64,000 nt of DNA. It comes from HXMU1420-13 sp965229525. Its GTDB lineage: Bacteria > Bacteroidota > Rhodothermia > Balneolales > Balneolaceae. Location: NCBI GenBank assembly GCA_965229525.1, contig OZ245886.1:3038001-3102000 (forward strand), read 5' to 3'. The position numbers and the translations under genes are program-made. The notes under the pieces are model-generated. The model had not been told where the DNA came from, searched no databases, and worked only from the letters and a program-made list of their open reading frames with translations. Position 1 is the stretch's first letter. Each line of letters opens with the position of its first letter. Below, piece by piece: positions 54,552-63,936 of the stretch.

Positions 54552-55379
54552 CTAAACTGGTATATGTTCGGGGGCAAACCATCTTCGCAAGGTAGGTTTG
54601 TATCGCTCGTACCATTCTGGCCATGGCATACCCACCAAAAGAAGTTCAATCATGAAGGCATCAAACCGGATATTCATGCTCAGCATTACTCCATAGTGCA
54701 TTCCAACAAGTGCTAAGATAGCATAAGGGCGGGTTTTTCTAAACCATACTAAAGGACCAATAAATTCAGTGAAAATTCCAATAAATAACATTAATGTTGC
54801 TGCTGGAATACTGTTTAAAGCTAAGATTTGAACGAGGTTATAATCAAAAGCACCTTCGCGTCCGAGTATGTCGGTTCCTTTTTCGGCAATCCATAACCAA
54901 AGGTGGCGGCCATCAATCCACGTTGGACCTGTACCGATCAATTTTGACATTGATGCTGAAAAATATCCTAATCCGATATAGAAAAGTGTAAACCCCAGGA
55001 CAAAACGATAACGATGAACTCGTTCTTTAAAGAACATCAATCCTACTGCAAAGCTGAATAATGCCATGCCTGGTAGGTTTGCACTATGTGGAATTTCACC
55101 AATCGAGAACCGTGCTACATATTGAAAATGAAGCAGCACGAAAACAACCATATATATCCAGTTAGGCCCTTTTCTAAAAAATGCCAACACTGTTAATACC
55201 GAAATCAAACCGGCATTGATCAACGGTAAATTGTTGCCATGCATGAAAGAGATGTCAATCATCGTGGCTATACCAAGAGGTAAAACCAAGTCAGTGATTT
55301 TTAATGTGTAAAGTCCCCAAAACCAGGACAAATGAATAACATTGAATAACACAAAAAATTCAAAAATCTTGAAGTACAC
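54552..55379 (-). CDS. HTTM-like multi-pass membrane protein
   Basis: A 275-residue protein with about seven to eight hydrophobic segments. Conserved-looking strings are YIGLGYFSASMSKLIGTGPTWIDG and FIGIFTEFIGPLVWFRKTRPYAI, reminiscent of the HTTM domain related to vitamin K-dependent gamma-carboxylase. HTTM proteins are mostly uncharacterised. It is followed by the anchored methyltransferase and preceded by the small protein at 55451. That three-gene set probably works together. Family assignment is moderate. Confidence 0.65.
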   Translation of the reverse strand: MYFKIFEFFVLFNVIHLSWFWGLYTLKITDLVLPLGIATMIDISFMHGNNLPLINAGLISVLTVLAFFRKGPNWIYMVVFVLLHFQYVARFSIGEIPHSANLPGMALFSFAVGLMFFKERVHRYRFVLGFTLFYIGLGYFSASMSKLIGTGPTWIDGRHLWLWIAEKGTDILGREGAFDYNLVQILALNSIPAATLMLFIGIFTEFIGPLVWFRKTRPYAILALVGMHYGVMLSMNIRFDAFMIELLLVGMPWPEWYERYKPTLRRWFAPEHIPV

Positions 55380-55450
55380 TGTTTGAGCGTGTGAAAGTTA
55401 ATCACTACCGCCATACAAATTGTTTTTAATTAGTTCTCCGATTTTCATGG

Positions 55451-55939
55451 CTATTGAAAGTAAGATGAGCGTTCAAAGTTTGGATTAAAAGCAGTTGAAT
55501 CACTGGTGAAAAGGAGGAAAGGAACATAATCAACCGTTACACTATCGTTGCCTAACATTTTCCCATTCACTTTGTAAATCATCCAGTCACTGTTCACAAG
55601 ATATTGCTCCCCTAACATCGTTCGAAGAGCCGAAACCCTGTCTTCATCCCAATTCTTTGTTTTAGAAACAAAATTGGAATAATCAATTTGATCCACGCCA
55701 ATTTTTCGCATGGATACTGGCTCTCCTTGTAAATTATCAAGGTCAGTTATATTCCAGAGTAAAGAATCCGGAACATAAGTTACTTCACGAACGATAGCAC
55801 GAGTCCATGGATTACCTGCTTGTGAAAACATCGGATAGATACTAAATGGCCAATATTCGCCTTCGTGAGTTGCGACAAGAGCCCCGTATATCAGAAATGT
55901 AATCAGTGTAACCCGAACTGATTTTTGAATGAAATTCAT
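55451..55939 (-). CDS. Small membrane-anchored protein, probable partner of the HTTM-like protein
   Basis: A 162-residue protein from the start MNFIQKSVRVTL (55939); a start at 55999 would place 20 unsupported residues before it. One N-terminal membrane segment is followed by a distinctive WPFSIYPMFSQ string and a soluble C-terminal domain. Such small FS.YPMFS proteins are often found next to HTTM-like proteins, to my knowledge. The function is unknown. It is on the same strand just upstream of the HTTM-like gene. Confidence 0.6.
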   Translation of the reverse strand: MNFIQKSVRVTLITFLIYGALVATHEGEYWPFSIYPMFSQAGNPWTRAIVREVTYVPDSLLWNITDLDNLQGEPVSMRKIGVDQIDYSNFVSKTKNWDEDRVSALRTMLGEQYLVNSDWMIYKVNGKMLGNDSVTVDYVPFLLFTSDSTAFNPNFERSSYFQ

Positions 55940-56065
55940 AGTCATAAATAGAGGAAATGATAAATAACTTCGATAAGTTAAGGGAATATAATTACACAAT
56001 GTATATCGAAGGACAATTTTTTAGCTAACATCATACGTTTATAGCAAAATCATCTCAGATTCTTC

Positions 56066-56794
56066 ATGAAGCTTTTTATTCTGATCCCATTTTTAACAAA
56101 TATATTCATCTCTGGAGCACAAATTGATCAACAGAGACCTGAATCTATATTATACATTGAAGATTTTCAAAGTGACTCTATTGGCGATTTACCGCTAAAC
56201 TGGTACAACCAAAAAGGAGAAGCTAAACCTCAAACATATACCGGTGAGCTGAGAGACACTTATAACTACATAATTGATGAAGAGTCTGGCAACAAATTCC
56301 TTCGTTTCGAAGGAATTAGAGGTAAACATTTAAGTTATCCATTTTTTGAAGATATCGATGTAAACATTAATGAGACACCAATATTAAGTTGGGATTGGCG
56401 CATCCTTGAAGTACCAGATGGCGCAAATGAAGACAATAAAAAGCGTAACGATACTGCAGCCAGTATTTATGTTGTGTTTGATTTAGGGCATGTGATGTTC
56501 CGTAAAGTTCCTAAGTCGATTAGATACACCTGGAGCTCTACACTACCTGTTGGCACTGAATTATCGAAATTTTACGGAAACCAAAAAATTATCGTTGTTG
56601 GCAGTGGCGAAGAAGGAATAGGAGACTGGCACAATTTCGAAAGAAATATTGTAGACGATTATCAGCGACTTTTTGGGGATAAACCACCTGCCAAACCTTT
56701 AGCCATATTGTTGTTAAGTGATGGCAACGATATGAATGATATCGCGATAGCAGATTACGACAATATTTTACTCAAATCGCATCTCTCAAATTAA
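56066..56794 (+). CDS. DUF3047 secreted protein
   Basis: A 242-residue protein with an N-terminal signal segment (cleavage near ISGAQ). The mature domain fits DUF3047: LSWDWRILEVPDGANEDN, AASIYVVFDLG, RYTWSSTLPVG and NIVDDYQRLFGDKPP are the family's strings. DUF3047 proteins are beta-sandwich, exported, and have no known function. It precedes the RND/MMPL gene by 43 bases on the same strand. Confidence 0.8.
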   Translation: MKLFILIPFLTNIFISGAQIDQQRPESILYIEDFQSDSIGDLPLNWYNQKGEAKPQTYTGELRDTYNYIIDEESGNKFLRFEGIRGKHLSYPFFEDIDVNINETPILSWDWRILEVPDGANEDNKKRNDTAASIYVVFDLGHVMFRKVPKSIRYTWSSTLPVGTELSKFYGNQKIIVVGSGEEGIGDWHNFERNIVDDYQRLFGDKPPAKPLAILLLSDGNDMNDIAIADYDNILLKSHLSN

Positions 56795-56837
56795 CGGAAC
56801 TTTCGTACTTTTAAGGCTTAATTGATCACTTAGATTC

Positions 56838-59345
56838 ATGAAGCAAATTCTGAGGTTATTTCAACCTCTTCTGGCATTAAATATTTCGCATCCATTTCTG
56901 GTAATTGGAATAAGTCTCATTATCGCTGTTGTAAGTGGTTATTTTGCTTTTCAGCTAAAAGTTGATACAGACATTGCCAATTTGCTACCGAAAGACCACC
57001 CAAATGTTCTGGCGTTAGATAAATTACAAGAAACAGTAGGTGGCGAGACTGAGATGCAGGTTGCTATCAAGTCACCCAGTTTTGAAGCCAATAAAGCGTT
57101 TGCCGAAGCTATCATCCCCAAAACATTGGAACTTTGGTACCCTCGCTATGAAGATTACTACTTCAAGAGAGCAGAATTTAGAAAAGACACCGAGCTTATT
57201 AAGAACAATGCATTATATCTTGCCAGCGAAGAGGAGCTTGAAGAGATTATTTTTTGGTTAGAGGATGAGATTTATGATGCCAAAAATGAAGCCAATCCAT
57301 TTTTCGTTGATTTTGAGGATGACTTTGGAGATGATTTTGAAGAAGAAGAAGAAGACCCTGCAGAAAGTTTTAAAGAGAGTTATGAGATTCTAGTGCCATC
57401 AGAATATCCCGTAAATGAAGATAGCACGATTATGGTACTTAAATTCTTCCCAACAGGATCTAAGAGTGATATTCGATATTTAGAGGACATGTTTGTTGCA
57501 TATGATTCATTAATTGCAACTCTAGATCCGGCATCATTTCATCCAGAAATGGAAGTCCAGTTTGGTGGTCGATTAAAACGTCATTTAGAAGAACTCACCT
57601 CAATAATGAGTGATGTAATTGGGAGTTTCTTATCCGGGATAAGTAGTGTAGTCCTATTGGTGATGTTGTATTTCTTTATTAAAAAATATATCCACTACAG
57701 AAACGGTAATGGTGAAAATCAAAAATACAGCATATGGAGCCATTTTATCCGAATGCCTATTCCAGTATTAATAATTGGTATTCCGCTTGGTTTTAGCCTA
57801 ATCTGGACCTTTGGCCTGACCTATTTTTATTTAGGAATGCTAAATACTATGACCTCGGTACTCGCAGTAATATTATTTGGGCTGGGTATCGATTATGGCA
57901 TCCATTACTACGCCAGATATATTGAATTGAGATCAAGTGGATTAACCGTTGAGGAAGCTGTTAAAACAACCAATGCAAAGACTGGGGAGGCAATTTTAGT
58001 AAGTGCATTCACAACCGCTTGTGCTCTTTATGTGCTCATGTTTGCAGATTTCCGCGGATTCTCAGAATTCGGATTTATTTCTGGTACCGGAATCATGCTG
58101 GCGCTTTTCTCGATGTTATATGTACTTCCTTCACTTCTCGTGATCTTCGAAAAATACAATTTGATTTTATTTAGTAAGAATGATCAGGCGCATGATGTGG
58201 CACCACATAGATATCCATTTGCGCGAGTATTAGTCGTTCTTGGTTTAATTGCTTCGGCGTTTGTTGTCGGCTATTCTAACAATTTGAGTTTCGAATATGA
58301 TTTTGGGAATTTAGAACCAAGTTATCCTGAATATGAAAAATTTCGTGAAGTAGCTGGTCAAATTGATGAACCGAAGCGCCGAAATCCGGCATACGTAATC
58401 GCTGATTCAGATGAAGAAGTCGCTTTGTTACTGGATGAACTGCGTCATATTTTCGATACTGATACGGCTACCCCAACCATCCAAAGTGTAGAATCGTTAC
58501 AAGAGCGTTTCCCTTCAACGCCTGAAGAAGTAGAGAAAAAACTTGAAGACATTGCATACGTTCGTGAATTGTTAGAAGATCCTTTGATCGTAAATCGTAA
58601 AGATGAAGATTTGGACAAACTTCGTGACGCTTCCCAAACTACTGAACCTTTAACTATTGAACAGATTCCCGACTATTTGAAATCACGATTCATAACTAAA
58701 GATGGGGAAGTAGGGCGATTTGTGATTATATATCCTTCTGAAGGTTTGTCGGATGGTAGAAAGTCGATAGCTTTTAAAAATGATGTGGGTGCTGTTACCA
58801 TCGAAAATGGGAAAACCTATCATGCTGCCAGCACCAGTATTGTTGCCGCTTCTATGCTTGATTTAATGCGTAAAGAAAGTCCTTATATGGTTGGTGCAAC
58901 CTTTATTATTATATACTTGTTTATGATTTACACTTTCCGATCATTCCGTTGGTCGGTTATTTCGATGCTACCACTTCTCGTCGGACTTCTTTGGCTATTT
59001 GGTTTACTGATGATATTCGGGCTCCAGTTTAATTTCTATAACCTGGTCGTTCTTCCTGCAATCCTGGGTATAGGTTGTGATAGTGGAGTCCATTTAGCAC
59101 ACAGATACCGTGAGGAAGGAAAAGACAGTATGTGGGCAGTACTATCGAGTACTGGCCAGCATATTACGATGGGAAGCTTTACAACCATGCTCGGTTTTGC
59201 CGGATTGATTTTAACCGTGCACCCAGGTCTTCAATCTATCGGAATTATGGCGGTTATTGGTATCGGAATGACACTTTTAACCTCAATTACTTTCTTACCT
59301 GCTTTAATTCAATGGTTGGAAGACCGTGATTGGATTCGCTACTAA
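56838..59345 (+). CDS. MMPL/RND-family transporter
   Basis: An 835-residue protein with two sterol-sensing/MMPL halves, each with a periplasmic loop and several membrane helices. GLGIDYGIHYYARYIE and ILGIGCDSGVHLAHRYREEG are the conserved helix motifs with the Asp proton-relay region. A very acidic stretch lies at residues 158-175 (FEDDFGDDFEEEEE). It may export lipids or hydrophobic compounds, similar to hopanoid transporter HpnN, but the substrate is not readable. It overlaps the upstream frame of the next gene. Confidence 0.87.
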   Translation: MKQILRLFQPLLALNISHPFLVIGISLIIAVVSGYFAFQLKVDTDIANLLPKDHPNVLALDKLQETVGGETEMQVAIKSPSFEANKAFAEAIIPKTLELWYPRYEDYYFKRAEFRKDTELIKNNALYLASEEELEEIIFWLEDEIYDAKNEANPFFVDFEDDFGDDFEEEEEDPAESFKESYEILVPSEYPVNEDSTIMVLKFFPTGSKSDIRYLEDMFVAYDSLIATLDPASFHPEMEVQFGGRLKRHLEELTSIMSDVIGSFLSGISSVVLLVMLYFFIKKYIHYRNGNGENQKYSIWSHFIRMPIPVLIIGIPLGFSLIWTFGLTYFYLGMLNTMTSVLAVILFGLGIDYGIHYYARYIELRSSGLTVEEAVKTTNAKTGEAILVSAFTTACALYVLMFADFRGFSEFGFISGTGIMLALFSMLYVLPSLLVIFEKYNLILFSKNDQAHDVAPHRYPFARVLVVLGLIASAFVVGYSNNLSFEYDFGNLEPSYPEYEKFREVAGQIDEPKRRNPAYVIADSDEEVALLLDELRHIFDTDTATPTIQSVESLQERFPSTPEEVEKKLEDIAYVRELLEDPLIVNRKDEDLDKLRDASQTTEPLTIEQIPDYLKSRFITKDGEVGRFVIIYPSEGLSDGRKSIAFKNDVGAVTIENGKTYHAASTSIVAASMLDLMRKESPYMVGATFIIIYLFMIYTFRSFRWSVISMLPLLVGLLWLFGLLMIFGLQFNFYNLVVLPAILGIGCDSGVHLAHRYREEGKDSMWAVLSSTGQHITMGSFTTMLGFAGLILTVHPGLQSIGIMAVIGIGMTLLTSITFLPALIQWLEDRDWIRY

Positions 59346-59346
59346 G

Positions 59347-59853
59347 ATGTATGCAGCGAATCTCATTAAAATCAAGAGAGCTCAAAACTTAGAGCGTCGA
59401 AACCGGGAAACATTCATTGCAAATTTAGATGGTGAGCTATGTCATCTATTGAAGGATGCGGAGTTTATTTATGGAAATGAGGTGCCAAGAGCATTTCAGA
59501 ACACATATGATGAGATTCAATCCGGCTCTTCAGGTTTTGACTTATCAATAAAAGAGTTAGATGATATAAACCATCTGATTTCAGTTCTTCCTGAAAATCC
59601 AAAAGTAAAGGGTTCTTCTTTTTTGAGTATTGGTTATGACTATCCAGTTTTCAGAATCAATTTTACTGAAGCCTATTCATTTCTCCCAGAATTGATATCA
59701 AAGGTAAAAGAATTCAATCGATTCTTCATTATAAACGAGGCAGATTCAAGGCAGGGAATTATTATATCGGAATATGTAGGGTATCTACCGAAAGAGTTTC
59801 AAACCAATAATCGGGAAGTGGTGTATACTCTTACTTACTGGGGATTTAAATAA
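59347..59853 (+). CDS. Hypothetical soluble protein
   Basis: A 168-residue protein from the ATG at 59347 (a GTG at 59326 would overlap the transporter end). It is soluble, mixed alpha/beta, with no signal or membrane segment. Strings FDLSIKELDDINHLISVLPE and IIISEYVGYLPKEFQTNN are not recognised as a family. It is one base after the MMPL stop and may be cotranscribed. Function unknown. Confidence 0.6.
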   Translation: MYAANLIKIKRAQNLERRNRETFIANLDGELCHLLKDAEFIYGNEVPRAFQNTYDEIQSGSSGFDLSIKELDDINHLISVLPENPKVKGSSFLSIGYDYPVFRINFTEAYSFLPELISKVKEFNRFFIINEADSRQGIIISEYVGYLPKEFQTNNREVVYTLTYWGFK

Positions 59854-59876
59854 CTTTTCCAATGATCTGAATTCTT

Positions 59877-61091
59877 CTAAGTCTGCTTCCTTAATGGCTG
59901 CCATTTCAAATAGATAGCAGATCGCCATAGCCATTCCAGTGGACCAAATTTAAATTTTTTGAGCCACCATGTACTAATCACTACCTGAAGTAGAATTACT
60001 ACAATTGCTAGAAGAAACATCGTTGAGTTACTCACCCTTCCAACATAGCCTAGCCCCCAACCGAATAGGATGAATGTTCCAATGACAGATTGAAGGAAAT
60101 AATTTGTTAGTGCCATTCTTCCAAATGGTGCCAATGAATTTAGATATTTATTCCAACCAGGTTTGTGGAACAGAAGGATAAAGCTTAATGCAATCACAAA
60201 CGTAAAGAAGATATTGAATTGATCTGCGGCAGTAAGACCAAACATCGCGAACCAGCTATCCAAATTTTCATTTTGCCCATGAATAACAAATAAAACCGGA
60301 GTGATGATCAGAAAAACACCCATTCCAGAAAGAGACCAAACTAAATATTTCTTCAGCTTTTTTCTTTCGGATTCCAAGTTTTCAATAATCCGACTTTTGC
60401 CAATCCAAAGACCGAGCAAGAAATATCCGAGTGTGAGTCCACCACGGCCAATAAACCCAAGTTGGAAACTGGCTTTGGCTATCATTCTTTCAGTTCCATT
60501 AATATGAAAGACTTCAAGTAACGTGCCGGTCTGTAGGATTTCCCAATACGCTTTAATTGCATTCTCTGATAGCGGAAATATATCTTCAATACCAAATAAA
60601 CCATATACCACAAGTCTTGCAAAACCTAGTATAAATATTAATGCAACTCCGAGTATAAATCTGTCATCTAGTTGAAAAAAGGGAATAATTAGCAATCCAA
60701 TTACAGCATATATGGTGAGAATATCGCCGGAATAAAACATATGATGGAATACTCCGATGATAAATAAAGTTACCAATCGCCAGACAAATCGACCTTCAAA
60801 CCGAACTCCTCTTTTTTTGGCATTATCCATTTGTATGAAAAAACTTAATCCGAAAAGAAGGGAGAAAAGCGCAAAAAACTTGTCGCGTAATAAAATACTT
60901 ATTGAGCCATCAATAATTTGATCTATTAAACCGGCTTGTTTTGCAGCCTGCCATTCTTCGGGTATCATAGATGCTGTATACTGTTCCACCATGTGTACAA
61001 TCACGATTCCAGCTAATGCGAAGCCACGTAGTGCATCAATCGATTCGATTCTGTTTGATGTGCCGGATGTACCTCGATTCATATGCCCCAA
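59877..61091 (-). CDS. DUF418 multi-pass membrane protein
   Basis: A 404-residue protein with about ten hydrophobic segments. The N-terminus NRIESIDALRGFALAGIVIVHMV is the acyltransferase/DUF418-type opening, and the C-terminal PFGRMALTNYFLQSVIGTFILFGWGLGY is the DUF418 signature. These proteins are relatives of acyltransferase-3 membrane enzymes, and their role is not established. It stands alone on the minus strand, with a 208-base divergent region to the next gene. Confidence 0.87.
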   Translation of the reverse strand: MGHMNRGTSGTSNRIESIDALRGFALAGIVIVHMVEQYTASMIPEEWQAAKQAGLIDQIIDGSISILLRDKFFALFSLLFGLSFFIQMDNAKKRGVRFEGRFVWRLVTLFIIGVFHHMFYSGDILTIYAVIGLLIIPFFQLDDRFILGVALIFILGFARLVVYGLFGIEDIFPLSENAIKAYWEILQTGTLLEVFHINGTERMIAKASFQLGFIGRGGLTLGYFLLGLWIGKSRIIENLESERKKLKKYLVWSLSGMGVFLIITPVLFVIHGQNENLDSWFAMFGLTAADQFNIFFTFVIALSFILLFHKPGWNKYLNSLAPFGRMALTNYFLQSVIGTFILFGWGLGYVGRVSNSTMFLLAIVVILLQVVISTWWLKKFKFGPLEWLWRSAIYLKWQPLRKQT

Positions 61092-61299
61092 TCTGTATTA
61101 ATTATTTCACGCATTCGTTACAAACTTAAGAAAACACTCCTATTGCTTTAAACAGGTAGAAAGTGTGTAAGATTGTATCCTAATTTTATTGCATTTATTT
61201 CTTGATAAATAAGTAGCGATAATGAGTTGATTTAACAAATCTCTTAACACACTTAACAAAAAAGGTGGGTATCTATTCCTGTTAACTTTAAAGGATGAT

Positions 61300-62604
61300 A
61301 TGAAACGATTTTTACTATCCCTATTTGTTGTGTTTACAGCGATCAATACTTCGGCCCAGGACTTTATGATTCTCGAATTAGAATCTGCTATAGTGGATTT
61401 TCTTCAAACGGAGTCAAATTCTGACGCTGAGACATTCAAAGTTGAATGGGTGGCTAGTTCGGCAAATGATCTCACCATCGAGCGACTAATCGGAATAAGA
61501 GAGGAGTTAAAACCTTTTCTCGGTGAACTGGGTATCGAAGGCACAGGTGCTGGTTTAATTTTTTATTTGATGAGTTCAGCTGGAGAACGAACGCTATCAA
61601 TAGGAATTAGCGGCTCCAAAATTACCAGTATTGAAGTCTCTGCCAATGAAAACAGGCTGAAAATAACAGAACAAAACATTGAGTCTATGTTTGATTCATT
61701 AGAAAATGCTGGGTTTTCCGGTTTAATCTTCGCAGAAAAAGGTGGAGAAACCATCCTTAAAAAGCCTTTTGGTTTTGCAAACAAGAGTCTTGAAATCCCA
61801 AATTCGATAACAACAATTTTTGGAACTGGTTCACGTCCGATAGATTACACCGTTGCAGGAATTATGCTATTGGATCAGCAGGAGTTATTAAATGTGAATG
61901 ATGGTATCACAGCTTTTTTTGATAATGTCCCTGAGGATAAAAATTCGATGACATTGCAACACCTGATGACAGGCCAAAGTGGACTTCCAGACTTCTTTGA
62001 TGTTGAGGGGGACTGGGATCCAGATTTGCAATGGTTAAGTAGAGAAGAAGCAGAACAGAGATTGCTGAACATACCTTTGATTTTTGAACCCGGAAGTGAT
62101 AGACAGCACTCGCATGCTGCATTTGGTTTATTGGCAGCTATCATTGAACGTGTTTCAGGCATGCATTACTACGAATTCTTAAAAGAGAATTTCTTTGATC
62201 CGGCAGGAATGACACGTACCGGAGAATACGGTTCAAACAATGGATATTCTTTTGAAGAGTTTGCAGAAGGGGGCGGTCCGGAATTTGTTGGAACACCTAA
62301 TATTCCACCAAACTGGGGACCAGCCTCCTGGTTGATTAAAGGAAGTGGGGGAATGTACAGCACATTAGGCGATCTTCAGAAATTCTACAAGTTAATTCGA
62401 TCTGGTGAAGTTTTAGATGAAGATCATAACCAAAGATTTTTTGGAGAATCCGTAAATCTTGATGGGTCCATGCGAGGGTTTGAACTTTTTACTGTAAGTG
62501 CGCCGAAAAATCAAACATCGCTTTATTTGTTCCTGAATAACATTCCTGATCGAGAAGAGGTGAGAGGAGTATTCAGAGCCCTAGAAAGATTTATATTTGA
62601 TTAA
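61300..62604 (+). CDS. Secreted beta-lactamase-fold protein lacking catalytic residues
   Basis: A 434-residue protein with signal peptide (cleavage near NTSAQ) and ribosome-binding AAAGGA five bases before ATG. An N-terminal domain of about 100 residues precedes a serine beta-lactamase/class C-like domain. At the SxxK position it reads SRPI (178-181), so the Lys is missing. At the YxN position it reads HSH (270-272). GSGGMYST is kept. It looks like a non-enzymatic or differently working homologue of the ESTHER/beta-lactamase family. A convergent 66-residue gene overlaps its end by four bases. Confidence 0.85.
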   Translation: MKRFLLSLFVVFTAINTSAQDFMILELESAIVDFLQTESNSDAETFKVEWVASSANDLTIERLIGIREELKPFLGELGIEGTGAGLIFYLMSSAGERTLSIGISGSKITSIEVSANENRLKITEQNIESMFDSLENAGFSGLIFAEKGGETILKKPFGFANKSLEIPNSITTIFGTGSRPIDYTVAGIMLLDQQELLNVNDGITAFFDNVPEDKNSMTLQHLMTGQSGLPDFFDVEGDWDPDLQWLSREEAEQRLLNIPLIFEPGSDRQHSHAAFGLLAAIIERVSGMHYYEFLKENFFDPAGMTRTGEYGSNNGYSFEEFAEGGGPEFVGTPNIPPNWGPASWLIKGSGGMYSTLGDLQKFYKLIRSGEVLDEDHNQRFFGESVNLDGSMRGFELFTVSAPKNQTSLYLFLNNIPDREEVRGVFRALERFIFD

Positions 62605-62801
62605 GCTTCCTTCTCGAAGTAAAGATAGATATAAACAGCGAATCCAAAGTCAGTAGCATCCGTCGAGACCAAACGATACCCCTTTGCAGCATATTCATCG
62701 AGTTTCTCCTGAATATCTCGTTCCGAATCGTTAGCAATGTGATTTTTGTCTTTAGTTAGTTTAGAATAGTAGATGAGGGCTTCAACTTTGTATTCTTTCA
62801 T
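62601..62801 (-). CDS. Small protein, possibly DUF4177-like
   Basis: A 66-residue soluble protein: MKEYKVEALIYYSKLTKDK at the start and IQEKLDEYAAKGYRLVSTD in the middle, with an end FAVYIYLYFEKEA. The amphipathic helix followed by a strand GYRLVSTD resembles the DUF4177 pattern (LN.....GWELV), but similarity is weak. It overlaps the end of the beta-lactamase-fold gene by four bases, convergently. Confidence 0.55.
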   Translation of the reverse strand: MKEYKVEALIYYSKLTKDKNHIANDSERDIQEKLDEYAAKGYRLVSTDATDFGFAVYIYLYFEKEA

Positions 62802-62887
62802 TCACTTCAGTGATTTATTGATGATAATTGTAATTCTATGAATCAGCCAACCGTGAATTTTTTTTCAACGTTCGAGTAAAAAAATAT

Positions 62888-63517
62888 CTAAAACAATTCC
62901 CCAAATCGCTTCTTCATCTCTTCGGCAATTTTAGCGGAATCACCATCTTGATTTTCCAGCTCTGCTATAATCGTTCTATAACTTTCTTCGTCTTTATTTT
63001 GGCTGAGTTTGAAGACGTTATCAATCTTATCCAACTTGACTTCAAATCCAACTATTGCTGGCATCTTAGAGGCTAAATATTCATTTGGCAGATTATCGAA
63101 GTAAGTAGGGGATTCTGTATTCCCACCTTCAAACCTAAGAGTAAGATCTTTCATGAACTGACCCAACTCCTCATCCTCTAAAAATCGAACTTCCCCTGAA
63201 ACATGAACGCTCATGTAATTCCAGGTAGAACCCATTTTGGGATCAGAATACCAGGTAGCACTTACATAGGTGTGAGGACCTGTAAAAACAACTAATGCAT
63301 TTGGGTTTTCCACGAAAGCCCTATGATGATCCGTTTTTCTCATCAAATGTGCCTGAACAAAATACTCCCCATCTCTTTCGACAAACAAACAAGGAACCTG
63401 AGTTGCAACTTGTTTTCCATCAGCAAAACTTCCTGTTACAAAGGCAAAAGGATGCTCTCGAATAAATTCAAAAATCTCGTTTAAATCCTTTTCTTTAAAA
63501 TAGGTTGTGCTATACAT
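62888..63517 (-). CDS. FMN-binding protein (PaiB-like, negative transcriptional regulator family)
   Basis: A 209-residue protein matching PaiB-like FMN-binding split-barrel proteins: it begins MYSTTYFKEKDLNEIFEFIREHPFAFVTG. It contains VPCLFVERDGEYFVQAHLMRKTDHH and the family hallmark STWNYMSVHVSGEVRFLED. Such proteins bind FMN and are reported as regulators or oxidoreductases. It is followed by nothing in operon; the VOC gene ends 20 bases upstream of its start on the same strand. Confidence 0.88.
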   Translation of the reverse strand: MYSTTYFKEKDLNEIFEFIREHPFAFVTGSFADGKQVATQVPCLFVERDGEYFVQAHLMRKTDHHRAFVENPNALVVFTGPHTYVSATWYSDPKMGSTWNYMSVHVSGEVRFLEDEELGQFMKDLTLRFEGGNTESPTYFDNLPNEYLASKMPAIVGFEVKLDKIDNVFKLSQNKDEESYRTIIAELENQDGDSAKIAEEMKKRFGELF

Positions 63518-63537
63518 GTACCTGTAAATCTAATGGA

Positions 63538-63936
63538 TTAAAACTGTTCTTGAAAGAAGGCCAATACTAAATTATTTGGTTCTATAACATAAAAGCTTCT
63601 GTGCCCCCATGGCTGATCCATAATTTCTAGCTTAAATGTTACACCCTTTGCTTTCCAGCTTTCAAATAATTCATCGATATTCCAGACTTGTATGCACATG
63701 AACGCCCCTTGAGGAACCCGATAATCGAGTCCATCATAGGTAAAGTTTTCATCTTCAGGTCGCTGTAGTATTTCGATTAATCCTGAACCAGCCCTAAATA
63801 CAGCACCTTTATCGTGTTCGTTTCGATCCCAATAGTGCGTTATTTCAAGACCGAGAAGCTTATCATAAAAGTCGAAAGTCTGCTGATACTTATCAGTGAA
63901 GTAAGTAAATCGAAAGGCACCTTGTTTGTCTAGCAT
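63538..63936 (-). CDS. VOC (glyoxalase/bleomycin resistance) superfamily protein
   Basis: A 132-residue protein with two beta-alpha-beta-beta-beta modules. FRFTYFTDKYQQTFDFYDKLLGLEITHYWD is the N-terminal VOC start and VTFKLEIMDQPWGHRSFYVIEPNNLVLAFFQ the C-terminal module, with a possible metal-binding Glu near GLIEILQRP. The substrate is unknown. It is upstream of the FMN-binding gene on the minus strand, probably cotranscribed with it. The 64 bases after its start to the end of the window hold nothing recognisable. Confidence 0.82.
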   Translation of the reverse strand: MLDKQGAFRFTYFTDKYQQTFDFYDKLLGLEITHYWDRNEHDKGAVFRAGSGLIEILQRPEDENFTYDGLDYRVPQGAFMCIQVWNIDELFESWKAKGVTFKLEIMDQPWGHRSFYVIEPNNLVLAFFQEQF

